Positions 41,715 to 49,210 of a DNA stretch of 64,000 bases are shown one piece after another. The stretch lies in NCBI GenBank assembly GCA_017938695.1, contig JAGBBA010000072.1, forward strand, positions 1-64,000, read 5' to 3'. The notes below the pieces were generated by a model. The model made no database searches. It saw only the letters and a program-made list of their open reading frames with translations, and had not been told where the DNA came from. The translations under genes were made by a program, and so were the position numbers. Numbering within the stretch: position 1 is the first letter of the stretch; each line of letters opens with the position of its first letter. Origin of the DNA: Clostridia bacterium (GTDB taxonomy: Bacteria > Bacillota > Clostridia > Christensenellales > Aristaeellaceae).

Positions 41715-43300
41715 TCAACCGATTGGTTGGCCCGGTTGCGGTATTCTTTGGGGGTGATGCCTTCCACCTTGCGGAACACATGGCTGAAGTAGTTCGGCTC
41801 GTTGTAGCCGATCTCCATGGCAATGGTGGAGAGCTTCAGGCTGGTGGTGGTGAGCAACTCCTTGGCCCGCTCGATGCGCATGGCCGTAAGATAGTTAATG
41901 AAGGAACGCCCCAGCGTCTGGGAGAACACGGTGCTGAAATGCGCGGAGCTGAGCCCCACGTATTTCGCCACGCTGATCAAAGAAATATTCGGATCGCAGA
42001 AATTTTCAGCCACGTATTTTTCAGCCCTGCTGATGACGTGGCTGTATTTGATGTTGGCAGGGTTTTCCTGCTTCATGCTCACAGCCTTCTGCAAAAGCTC
42101 CACCGCCGTCTGGCGGAAGTCCTCCATCCGGCCGGAGGCGGCGAAAATATCATGTTCGCCGCTGAGCTTGGTGGCAATGTCCTTGGCGTCCACGCCGGGG
42201 GTGGAGCGGGCGATCTGCTCCACCGTCATTTTCAGGATGTCGATCAGCGCGTAGTAGCGCATCAGCATGCTGTTGAACCGGCTGCCTTCCGGGCTGGCCA
42301 GCACTTCATCCACCAGGGCAGGCACATCCCTGGCGGTGGCGTATTGCAGCTTTTGCTGGAACTCGCCGCCAAAGGGGTCGCCCAGCTCGATCATCTCGGC
42401 GGCGATCTGGGCGGTGTCGTTCACGTCCACCACCTGACCCACGGAAACGCCGCAAACCTTTTTCAGCAGATCCGCCGCGGTGTTATAGGCACGGCACACG
42501 CCGCTGAGCCGCTGCACCACATTGCCCACCACCGCCGTGATGGTGGGGCAAAGCTCCTTCATTTCATGCCGGAGGATGTTGATGAACTGGTACACCTCTT
42601 CGCTGAGGGCGTCGGTATCCTGGCCGTAACACAAAACGGTCAGCTGATTGGACTCGGTGAAATAATACAGCGGCAAACCCTGCTGCTGCAAAATGTTCTG
42701 CACGGCAAAGCGGGTGGTCTGGTAATCGAATTCTTCCGGGTTAAAGGAAAACAGCACCAGCTGATAATAGGGTTTCACAATGTCCAGCCCCAGTGCCCGG
42801 GCCCGCTCCAGCAGGGTGGCGGTGTTCAGCCCGCCATAGAGCAGCTGCTGCATGAAATGCTGGCGCAGGGCCAACTGCACCTCGTCCTGGTCATAGCCCC
42901 GGGGCAGGGTGCTTTTGGTTTTGCTCTCGTCGATCTGCCGGGCCATTTCCTCAATGACCTTAGTCAACTCGGCTGAGCGGATGGGCTTGAGCAGATACTG
43001 ATCCACCCCCAGGGAAATGGCCTTCTGGGCAGATTCAAAATCGCCGTAGCCGCTGATGATAATGATCTTCAGCCAGGGCATCATGGCCTTGGCATGGCGG
43101 ATGAGCTCAAACCCGTCCAGAAAGGGCATGCGGATATCCGTCAGAACAATGTCGGGCATCAGGTCCTGCATCATGGACAGGGCCATTTCCCCGTCGGAGG
43201 CCTCGCCGCAAAAGGCAAAGGGGCCGGGCATATTCTCGATCACATTACGGATGCTCTGGCGGATGAGCAATTCATCCTCCACAACAAATACCTGGTACAT
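41708..43300 (-). CDS. YesN-type response regulator, long form with AraC domain
   Basis: The 530-residue protein has a receiver domain (about 1-125; VFVVEDELL, Asp in VLTDIRMPFLDG, YLLKPIR), a long middle region (about 140-420; GGLNTATLLERARALGLD, AVVGNVVQRLSGVCRAYNTA) typical of long YesN proteins, and an AraC-type DNA-binding domain (about 425-525; ISLISVAKYVGLSSAHFSTV, IAMEIGYNEPNYFSHVFRK). It is encoded convergently to its likely partners and should control the CUT2 importer. Confidence 0.9.
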   Translation of the reverse strand: MYQVFVVEDELLIRQSIRNVIENMPGPFAFCGEASDGEMALSMMQDLMPDIVLTDIRMPFLDGFELIRHAKAMMPWLKIIIISGYGDFESAQKAISLGVDQYLLKPIRSAELTKVIEEMARQIDESKTKSTLPRGYDQDEVQLALRQHFMQQLLYGGLNTATLLERARALGLDIVKPYYQLVLFSFNPEEFDYQTTRFAVQNILQQQGLPLYYFTESNQLTVLCYGQDTDALSEEVYQFINILRHEMKELCPTITAVVGNVVQRLSGVCRAYNTAADLLKKVCGVSVGQVVDVNDTAQIAAEMIELGDPFGGEFQQKLQYATARDVPALVDEVLASPEGSRFNSMLMRYYALIDILKMTVEQIARSTPGVDAKDIATKLSGEHDIFAASGRMEDFRQTAVELLQKAVSMKQENPANIKYSHVISRAEKYVAENFCDPNISLISVAKYVGLSSAHFSTVFSQTLGRSFINYLTAMRIERAKELLTTTSLKLSTIAMEIGYNEPNYFSHVFRKVEGITPKEYRNRANQSVDQ

Positions 43301-43356
43301 GCTGATTCCCCTTTTGGCTCAAGTGCCGGCAGATAACGAAACGATCAACTATTCAT

Positions 43357-43385
43357 ATTATACTCAATTTGGCAACGTTAGGCAA
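43357..43385 (-). promoter_or_regulatory. Sigma-A promoter of the long response regulator
   Basis: On the minus strand TTGCCT (43385-43380) and TATAAT (43362-43357) are 17 bases apart, about 57 bases before the ATG at 43300. Confidence 0.8.
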
Positions 43386-43517
43386 TATGGTTGATGTCGC
43401 CTGGTTGGGAAATCACGGCACCATTGAAATGAAGGGGTGTTTTTGAAAACTTCGATGCAGAGGGATGGGCTGCATGCGGGGGGATGCTGAATGAACTCAA
43501 AATCTACGAAACACAAA

Positions 43518-43561
43518 AAATCCCCCGTTTTCCATCATACAGCGTGGAAAACGGGGGATTT
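43518..43561 (-). terminator. Strong rho-independent terminator
   Basis: AAATCCCCCGTTTTCCA pairs perfectly with TGGAAAACGGGGGATTT. On the minus strand it is followed by a T-rich run. It ends the surface-protein gene. Confidence 0.92.
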
Positions 43562-43576
43562 CTATGTCAGGATTGC

Positions 43577-45775
43577 TTATGCGTTACCCTTTCTGGCTTT
43601 GCTCAGCAGGGCCAGGCCGGCCAGGGACAGGATGGCCATCAGGCCGAACAGAGCCAGGTGGGACTCGTCGCCGGTCTTGGGCACATCGGTGGGCTCGGGC
43701 GTTGCGGTGGGGGCAGCGGTGGGAGCCAGGGTAGGCGTGGCGGCCGGGGTCACAACAGGCGTTGCGGTGGGTTCTGCAGTGGGCGTTGCAGTGGGCTCAG
43801 CCGTGGGCACGGATGCGGGCGTAGCAGTCGGGGTCGCCGTGGGGGTCGCCGTGGGAGTGGGGGTGGGTTCCTCCGTGGGCGCAGGGGTGGGCGTTTCGGG
43901 GATCACCTCATCGTAGGACAGGACGAAGGGGCTCAGCGAGGACACCTCGAAGCGCAGGCCATAGGGCGTGGCAGTGACGGACACATTCACATTCTGACGG
44001 TAGTTGCTGTCAAAGTGGAACAGGTCATAATCATATTCCTTGTCGGGGTCGAGGTCCTCGGGATAAGGCATGTAGAAGACCACTGGCTCCGTCAGGGCCT
44101 GGGCTGCGCCGGTTTCGTTGACCATCTGCAATTCGTAATGGCGGGAACGCTCGCCCTTCTGGGGGTGGTGCAGCACCTTCAGCCGCCAGGGGTGGTTGCC
44201 GATGCAGAGGATCTTCTTCACCGGGGAGGTGATGGAGGCTTCATCTTCGATCATGTCGGTTTGCTCGGTTGCGGCCAGCTCGTCGGAGGTGAAGCAGATG
44301 AACTCCTTCAGCATGGGGTTCAGGGGATCGTTGTCTGCATCTTCCTTGTTGGCGTACCAGTATACGGCAGACATGCCGCCGCCGAAGCGGTAGAAGCCGT
44401 CGGTCTGCAAATATACCGTCATGGGACCGGCTTTGACGGGCTGAAGCATGATGTCGTGCCGGGCCTGCCAGTTATCAGAGGCCGGGTAGACTTCAGGCGT
44501 GAAGAGGGTGATGTTTGTTTCAACTTCATCAACACACCAGGGCATGGGACCGCGGAAGCTGTGCCAGCCCATCTGGCCGGAGGTGCGGTAGTAAGCGGCA
44601 CCTTCCGGCGGCGTGACGGTAATATCGAAAGCCCCCAGCTCGCCGGTGACCTTGATGGTGCCGTCGTGGCTGGTGTGTATGGTGCCGATGGACTCGTCAT
44701 AAGCATACTCGATGCCGGCGTTGGCCACGCCGTTCTGCACGGTGATGCGGCTGGCAGGGACAGGTTGCCAGTCCTCTACATAATTGGGCCAGGGGGCATC
44801 CTCATCCAGTGTGGTGTACAGCACGAAGAAGCCGTAGTCTACCAGCTTGTCGTTCTTGTCATACCAGACCAGGGAGAAACGGGTCTCGTCAAAACGGGTG
44901 GGATCAAGACTGGCAACGTCTTCGAAGGTGACAACGCCGTCCTGGACGTTGTCTTCATAGGTGCCGTAGTTTTCACTCAGGCGGGCGCGGACAGCCTTCT
45001 TGGGGGCCTGGAAGCTCAGGCTAAGCTGAGGTTGCTCGTTCATCACTTCGTCCGAAAGGATATTGTAGACGATGGAACCGTTCTGGATATCGGTGACCTC
45101 CAGGTGGGAAGAAGTGATCTGGTCCTTGCAGGGTTCCATGGTTTCGGCGGAGATAAAACGATAGGGGACGGAGAAAGCACCGGTGGCAGGCCAAGTCATA
45201 TCGATCCCGGGCCACTCGACGATGATATCCAGCCACTCATAATAACGATAGCTGGGATCGGCACTGTTGATCCAGCAGACCAGGAGGGTATCGGGAGACT
45301 CGGCAGAGGTGGCGCGGGGCGCAAACAGGGAATTCGCCGGGTCAAGCGTACCGATACCAATGGAATCGGTCCAATCGGTCATGTCGCTCAGCCACTCGCC
45401 GATGTACCACTCCTGGAATTCGATGGCGGCATCGGCATCCTCCTTGGAGGAAAGCATCGCGCCGCTTGCATAGCAGCCTGTTACAGTTTCGCCTGCCGGG
45501 GCAATGCCTTTTATCTCCAGCGAAATCGACTGGGGAGAAGTAGAATCAGCCAGCACCCTGGCCCAATCGGAAGCATCAGCGTCTACCTTGATGGTCAGGG
45601 TGTTGCCTTCGCAGGTGGTGGTGGCGACCAGACCATCGGGCAGAGAAAGGGTGTACTGGCTTTGGCTCATGGGGTGGAATTCCACGCCATAGCTGTTCTC
45701 AATAGCGAAGGCGGCACTGCACCAGCAGAGAAGGAGAAGCACCAGGGCAAGGCTTAATCCAAAACGACGCTTCAT
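43577..45775 (-). CDS. Large secreted cell-wall-anchored surface protein
   Basis: The 732-residue protein has a signal peptide (MKRRFGLSLALVLLLLCWCS, ending near AFA), a beta-rich exterior of unknown family (about 25-620), a Pro/Thr/Ala stalk built on repeated ATPT and AEPT units (about 625-690) and a C-terminal sorting signal VPKTGD, a hydrophobic stretch and SKARKGNA. VPKTGD is an LPxTG variant read by sortase in many gut Firmicutes; no sortase is in the window. The start at 45775 is chosen for its signal peptide and an AAAGGGG site; upstream Met codons belong to the leader. Confidence 0.8.
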   Translation of the reverse strand: MKRRFGLSLALVLLLLCWCSAAFAIENSYGVEFHPMSQSQYTLSLPDGLVATTTCEGNTLTIKVDADASDWARVLADSTSPQSISLEIKGIAPAGETVTGCYASGAMLSSKEDADAAIEFQEWYIGEWLSDMTDWTDSIGIGTLDPANSLFAPRATSAESPDTLLVCWINSADPSYRYYEWLDIIVEWPGIDMTWPATGAFSVPYRFISAETMEPCKDQITSSHLEVTDIQNGSIVYNILSDEVMNEQPQLSLSFQAPKKAVRARLSENYGTYEDNVQDGVVTFEDVASLDPTRFDETRFSLVWYDKNDKLVDYGFFVLYTTLDEDAPWPNYVEDWQPVPASRITVQNGVANAGIEYAYDESIGTIHTSHDGTIKVTGELGAFDITVTPPEGAAYYRTSGQMGWHSFRGPMPWCVDEVETNITLFTPEVYPASDNWQARHDIMLQPVKAGPMTVYLQTDGFYRFGGGMSAVYWYANKEDADNDPLNPMLKEFICFTSDELAATEQTDMIEDEASITSPVKKILCIGNHPWRLKVLHHPQKGERSRHYELQMVNETGAAQALTEPVVFYMPYPEDLDPDKEYDYDLFHFDSNYRQNVNVSVTATPYGLRFEVSSLSPFVLSYDEVIPETPTPAPTEEPTPTPTATPTATPTATPASVPTAEPTATPTAEPTATPVVTPAATPTLAPTAAPTATPEPTDVPKTGDESHLALFGLMAILSLAGLALLSKARKGNA

Positions 45776-45904
45776 GTGTGTTGTCCCCTTTGTAAAATAG
45801 TGAGGGAGCCATAATGCCCGCCGGTCCTCCGAGGTGCGCTCAACGAAAGACCGGCAGGGCAGACGAACCGGCTGCGCGTGCACACAGCATGATCCATCTT
45901 TGTA

Positions 45905-45933
45905 TTTATACCTGATAAAGGACCCAATTGTCA
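45905..45933 (-). promoter_or_regulatory. Sigma-A promoter of the surface-protein gene
   Basis: On the minus strand TGACAA (45933-45928) and TATAAA (45910-45905) are 17 bases apart. The transcript leader would be about 120 bases and contains a GCCGGTC/GACCGGC stem near 45819-45855. Confidence 0.6.
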
Positions 45934-45992
45934 CGCAAAGATTCTTTTACACTGTATGGAATGGTTAGGAAAGCGTGCCAAAATAAACAAAA

Positions 45993-46018
45993 CATCCATC
46001 CTTGGGGAAGGATGGATG
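45993..46018. terminator. Rho-independent terminator after the XRE regulator gene
   Basis: CATCCATCCTT pairs perfectly with AAGGATGGATG around GGGG, with A-rich flanks on both sides. On the minus strand it is followed by TTTTGTTT. Confidence 0.85.
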
Positions 46019-46025
46019 AAAAGTG

Positions 46026-46811
46026 TCACAGCTGGTCGGCGGCGGCATAATAGCGGAACGTGGTTTGATGATTCCTGTCATCGGTGATGAAAACATGGAA
46101 GCCTACGCCCGTCAAGGGGGCGTTTTTTTCGACTAGTTCGAGGAACAGACGCATCACGCCATGGCGGTCGATGTGGCTGCTCTGGCATTTGGTGGCAAGA
46201 AGATCCTTGTCATAGTCCAACGTGTCATGGGAGCCGTCAGCGAAAAACGGAACGACGCGGATCAGCTCCACCTGGGCACCGATGCCGTTTTTCTCGCGCA
46301 GCAGCAGGGCAAAGGGCCAGGTCTTGCGGCCCTTTGCATCGGGCAGGGTGACCTCGCTGTTGTTGGGGCGGATATAAATATCCAGCAGAGCCTGGTCGCT
46401 GGTGACGGCGGCGGCCGGTGCCTGGAACCATTCCGGGGTGTAGTTGATGGCGGTTTCTCTGGCACGGAAGAGCATGCTGCCGGCCAGCAGCAGGATCAGC
46501 ACAGCGGCGGCGATGGCATACCGCCAGTCGAACCGCTTGGCAGGGGAAGGCTGCACGACCTCCTCCTGCACGGGGATTTCCTGGGGCGGCTCCACCTGAA
46601 CGGGCGGTGCTTCCTGCCCCAGAAAGATGCTGGGATCAACCTCCAGCAGCGCGGCCAGGCGGCGCACCGTTTCCAGGTCGGGCTCGGAGCGGTTGTTTTC
46701 CCAGTTGGATACGGTTTGCCGGGTAACGAACAAAGCCTCGGCCAGCTGGAGCTGGGTCAGGCCCTTTTCCAGCCGGGCAGCTTTCAGCCTTTGGCCAACG
46801 GATTCCATCAT
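46026..46811 (-). CDS. Membrane-anchored XRE-family regulator with exterior sensor domain
   Basis: The 261-residue protein joins an XRE helix-turn-helix (about 5-62; LTQLQLAEALFVTRQTVSNW) to a Pro/Glu linker, one membrane segment (about 96-112) and an exterior domain (about 125-261). The exterior domain shares a pattern with the secreted protein encoded just upstream in the operon: NGIGAQVELIRVV here and NGVGFTIEEERLV there, then GVGFHVFITDDRNHQTTF against HIGLMITGTDANGHKMTF. It looks like a one-component transmembrane regulator. Its start overlaps the previous stop as ATGA. Confidence 0.75.
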   Translation of the reverse strand: MMESVGQRLKAARLEKGLTQLQLAEALFVTRQTVSNWENNRSEPDLETVRRLAALLEVDPSIFLGQEAPPVQVEPPQEIPVQEEVVQPSPAKRFDWRYAIAAAVLILLLAGSMLFRARETAINYTPEWFQAPAAAVTSDQALLDIYIRPNNSEVTLPDAKGRKTWPFALLLREKNGIGAQVELIRVVPFFADGSHDTLDYDKDLLATKCQSSHIDRHGVMRLFLELVEKNAPLTGVGFHVFITDDRNHQTTFRYYAAADQL

Positions 46812-47722
46812 GGGGCCGCCACTTCTCGGGAAAGCTCGCGGAAGAACACAGCGACGTGCTCTTCACCCTGCGGATCGGTCACAGCCAGACGGATGGCCAT
46901 GGCAGACTTATCACCGTCGGGGCACCAGTCGGCGATCAGCATGCTTTCGTGGGAGGGAAGCTCTGTGGTGGGCAGGCCGCACATCAGCGCGGCGGCCTTG
47001 TTGTCCATATGCAGGTGGGCAACAGCCACACCTTCCAGGTTGAAATAGAAAATATCAAAGCTCTTGATGGTCAGAGGGTCGTCGGTGGGGTTGTTCACGC
47101 CCAGCTCGGTGATCCACCACAGGCCGTCGGGTTCTTCCTTCAGCAGCAGGGGAGAGCCGCCGTTGGGCATCAGCAGAAGATGGTCGCAGGAAGGTGCCTG
47201 AGCCAGCTCTTCCATGGTGTAGTCGTCCACAAACTCCTGGGAGAGCGTGTACACCATGGGGAAGGTCATCTTGTGACCGTTGGCGTCGGTGCCGGTGATC
47301 ATCAAGCCGATGTGGGACAGCCGCTCATCCTTGGGATAGGCGTCGCCGAACAGCAGGAAATCGCCGGGGTTGATCTGGTTGGTGTAGAAATGGAACAGCT
47401 CGTCGGCGGGGGCACTGATGTCCCGGACGGGGGTCAGGTTCTGGTCGAAGAAAACCAGGCGTTCTTCTTCGATGGTGAAGCCTACGCCGTTGGTTTCACA
47501 CAGCCAGAAATCCAGCGTCCAGTACTGATCCTCTTCGCCGTTCTGGGCGGCGGTGAGCTTCACGGGCTCCATCAGGGGGAGCAGCTCGATATAAGCGTGG
47601 CCTTCGAGGCGTTCGGGCTGCTGCTGGAAGGATTCCCACACGGAAAGATCCTCGGCCTGGGCGGCGGTGATGCAGCCCAGCAAAAGGAGCAGCAAAAACA
47701 GACGGGAAAGGAATTTGGTCAT
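46808..47722 (-). CDS. Secreted protein, operon partner of the XRE regulator
   Basis: The 304-residue protein has a signal peptide (MTKFLSRLFLLLLLLGCITA, ending near AQA-ED; the LGC could be a lipobox). No known family is recognised. Its first half (about 60-165) aligns by eye with the ectodomain of the downstream XRE protein. The second half may be a further copy of a similar beta fold. The Met at 47722 is preferred because AGGGA lies 6 bases upstream. Co-translation with the regulator suggests it modulates or competes for the same signal. Confidence 0.6.
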   Translation of the reverse strand: MTKFLSRLFLLLLLLGCITAAQAEDLSVWESFQQQPERLEGHAYIELLPLMEPVKLTAAQNGEEDQYWTLDFWLCETNGVGFTIEEERLVFFDQNLTPVRDISAPADELFHFYTNQINPGDFLLFGDAYPKDERLSHIGLMITGTDANGHKMTFPMVYTLSQEFVDDYTMEELAQAPSCDHLLLMPNGGSPLLLKEEPDGLWWITELGVNNPTDDPLTIKSFDIFYFNLEGVAVAHLHMDNKAAALMCGLPTTELPSHESMLIADWCPDGDKSAMAIRLAVTDPQGEEHVAVFFRELSREVAAP

Positions 47723-47835
47723 GAACTTCCCTACTTTCATGGGTTTATGGGGATGATCGTCTGTTTCCTCCAGCGCACGAAAGAAACAAAAGGCCCTTGC
47801 TCAAATGAAAAGAGCAAGAGCTGCAATTCCCGATT

Positions 47836-47864
47836 ATTATACCAGAGATTGACAAGACATGCAA
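47836..47864 (-). promoter_or_regulatory. Sigma-A promoter of the secreted protein-XRE operon
   Basis: On the minus strand TTGCAT (47864-47859) and TATAAT (47841-47836) are 17 bases apart. A CTTGCTC/GAGCAAG hairpin followed by GGCCTTTTG near 47795-47820 lies in the leader and could attenuate. Confidence 0.8.
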
Positions 47865-47911
47865 GAAATATGATGGAACCGGCGGCGGGGATCAGGCTGG
47901 CTCCGGTGTGC

Positions 47912-48352
47912 TTATTTCAGCTGTTCACACAATTCGTAAACGCGCTCCTCCGTCAGCCTGGCTGCCTCGCTGTTCACGACCAATGGATAGATCGAGCCGC
48001 CTTCATAGGCCTTGCCAGCTTCATCGACGGCTGCCGTCATGGCGGCCTGCCAGGCGGTCTGCCCGGCGGTGAGCTGCGCCAGGGTGTCTTCGGGAAGCGT
48101 GCGCTTGGCCTCATCCAGCAGGTGATTCAATGCGCTCTCCCACAGGGCACGCAGTTCTTCGGATTTTTGGTTCATGTCCGTCTGTGTCAGGTTTTCCTGG
48201 GCCAGGGCAGTCTTGATGGCCTCTGATTGCTCCTTGACGGTGGCCAGGTAATCTTCCAGGCTGGCGGTGTCCGCCACGGGTGCCTGCTGGCAGCCTGTCA
48301 GGAAGAAAGTGAGCAAAACCAGCAAGATCATGGCGATGCAAGCTTTTTTCAT
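47912..48352 (-). CDS. Small lipoprotein with LprI-like (DUF1311-type) domain
   Basis: The 146-residue lipoprotein (lipobox LTGC) has a helical domain resembling LprI-type lysozyme-inhibitor-like proteins: an LTAGQTAWQAAMTAAVDEAG segment, then EGGSIYPLVVNSEAARLTEERV. LprI of Mycobacterium binds lysozyme; most relatives are untested. It lies just downstream of the minus-strand precursor peptide gene at 48395 and could be read through from its promoter. GGAGG lies 7 bases before the ATG at 48352. Confidence 0.65.
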   Translation of the reverse strand: MKKACIAMILLVLLTFFLTGCQQAPVADTASLEDYLATVKEQSEAIKTALAQENLTQTDMNQKSEELRALWESALNHLLDEAKRTLPEDTLAQLTAGQTAWQAAMTAAVDEAGKAYEGGSIYPLVVNSEAARLTEERVYELCEQLK

Positions 48353-48394
48353 GGTCATTCCTCCGCATCGGGTATAGTTGAAACAGGCAGTCGG

Positions 48395-48586
48395 TCAGCC
48401 GATCTCCAGCGGCACATGGCAGTCGGGACAGTCCGACGAATCGGGCTGGCCGAGGGGATACTGCTTGGAACACTTGGGACATATGCCATAAAGAGGGGGC
48501 TGGACGAGGATGCCCAAGGCACCACCGGAGGCTTGCTCCAGCTCGGCCTCGTTCAGTTCCGGCAATCTGATTTCGTTATTCTTCAT
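48395..48586 (-). CDS. Double-glycine leader peptide with zinc-knuckle-like core (peptide 1)
   Basis: The 63-residue peptide has a leader of 22 residues ending LNEAELEQASGG, the form cut by C39 peptidase domains of ABC exporters. The 41-residue core has two CxxC pairs (CPKC and CPDC) 15 residues apart, like a small zinc ribbon or a two-disulfide peptide. It is on the opposite strand from the rest of the peptide island but carries the same TATACC/CGTATC promoter as two plus-strand precursors. AAGGAGGG precedes the ATG. Function unknown. Confidence 0.75.
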   Translation of the reverse strand: MKNNEIRLPELNEAELEQASGGALGILVQPPLYGICPKCSKQYPLGQPDSSDCPDCHVPLEIG

Positions 48587-48616
48587 TTTTATGCCCTCCT
48601 TGTGTTTTCACTGATT

Positions 48617-48643
48617 GATACGATCGGGAATGAAAAAGGTATA
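48617..48643 (-). promoter_or_regulatory. Shared ECF-type promoter, copy for peptide 1
   Basis: On the minus strand TATACC (48643-48638), a 15-base spacer and CGTATC (48622-48617) are followed by AATCAGTGAAAACACAAGGAGG up to the peptide start, with the long run split by the ribosome site. The same layout stands before two other precursor genes. Confidence 0.65.
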
Positions 48644-48715
48644 TGCTCCGGAGAAAAAATGAGCAAACCCGGGGAATAAAATCCGCCGTTTCTTTTTGCG
48701 GCGGGGCTAAACTGC

Positions 48716-48745
48716 TTGTCATAGGATAAGAAAAGATGATATAAT
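48716..48745 (+). promoter_or_regulatory. Sigma-A promoter of the partner-switch/exporter operon
   Basis: TTGTCA (48716-48721) and TATAAT (48740-48745) are 18 bases apart. The transcript would start near 48752 and run through the STAS, PP2C, HATPase and exporter genes. Confidence 0.75.
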
Positions 48746-48866
48746 CAGGATGTATTCATCATATCAAGCGAAGGCAAAACAAAATAACTCAACGCAGCCG
48801 GGTGAGCGTGCATCACGGGCTGGGGAAGCATCAGGAAAGATATGTGAAATCAAGGAGAGAACTGCT

Positions 48867-49163
48867 ATGACCATTGAAAAGAAGCTGAACGGAACCGAAC
48901 TGACCATCAACCTTACCGGTCGCCTGGACACAACCACCGCCCCCCAGCTGGAGGCGGAGCTGAAGGCCAGCTTGGACGGCGTGGAAAGCCTTGTGCTGGA
49001 TTTTGCGGGCCTGGATTATCTTTCTTCCGCCGGGCTGCGCGTGCTGCTGGCCGCCCAGAAGATTATGAACAAGCAGGGCAGCATGGTTGTCTGCCATGTG
49101 AACGAAACCATTGCCGAGGTTTTTGACGTAACGGGCTTCTGCGATATCCTGACGATCGAGTAA
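48867..49163 (+). CDS. STAS-domain anti-sigma factor antagonist (SpoIIAA/RsbV-like)
   Basis: The 98-residue protein is a single STAS domain with the motif DYLSSAGLRVLL, whose first or second Ser is the phosphorylation site in SpoIIAA/RsbV proteins. Unphosphorylated antagonist binds the kinase-type anti-sigma factor and frees its target. AAGGAG lies 9 bases before the ATG. It is followed by a PP2C phosphatase and an RsbW-like ATPase, the other two parts of a partner switch. Confidence 0.9.
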   Translation: MTIEKKLNGTELTINLTGRLDTTTAPQLEAELKASLDGVESLVLDFAGLDYLSSAGLRVLLAAQKIMNKQGSMVVCHVNETIAEVFDVTGFCDILTIE

Positions 49164-49210
49164 CAGCGTGTCCGCACAGGCTGACTGACCAAAGAAATGG
49201 GGAATGCTCT

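Noticed and set aside
43690..43890. Short direct repeats that could suggest a CRISPR or VNTR array
   Set aside because: They are the coding repeats of the Pro/Thr/Ala stalk in the surface protein, with imperfect units and no spacers of constant length.
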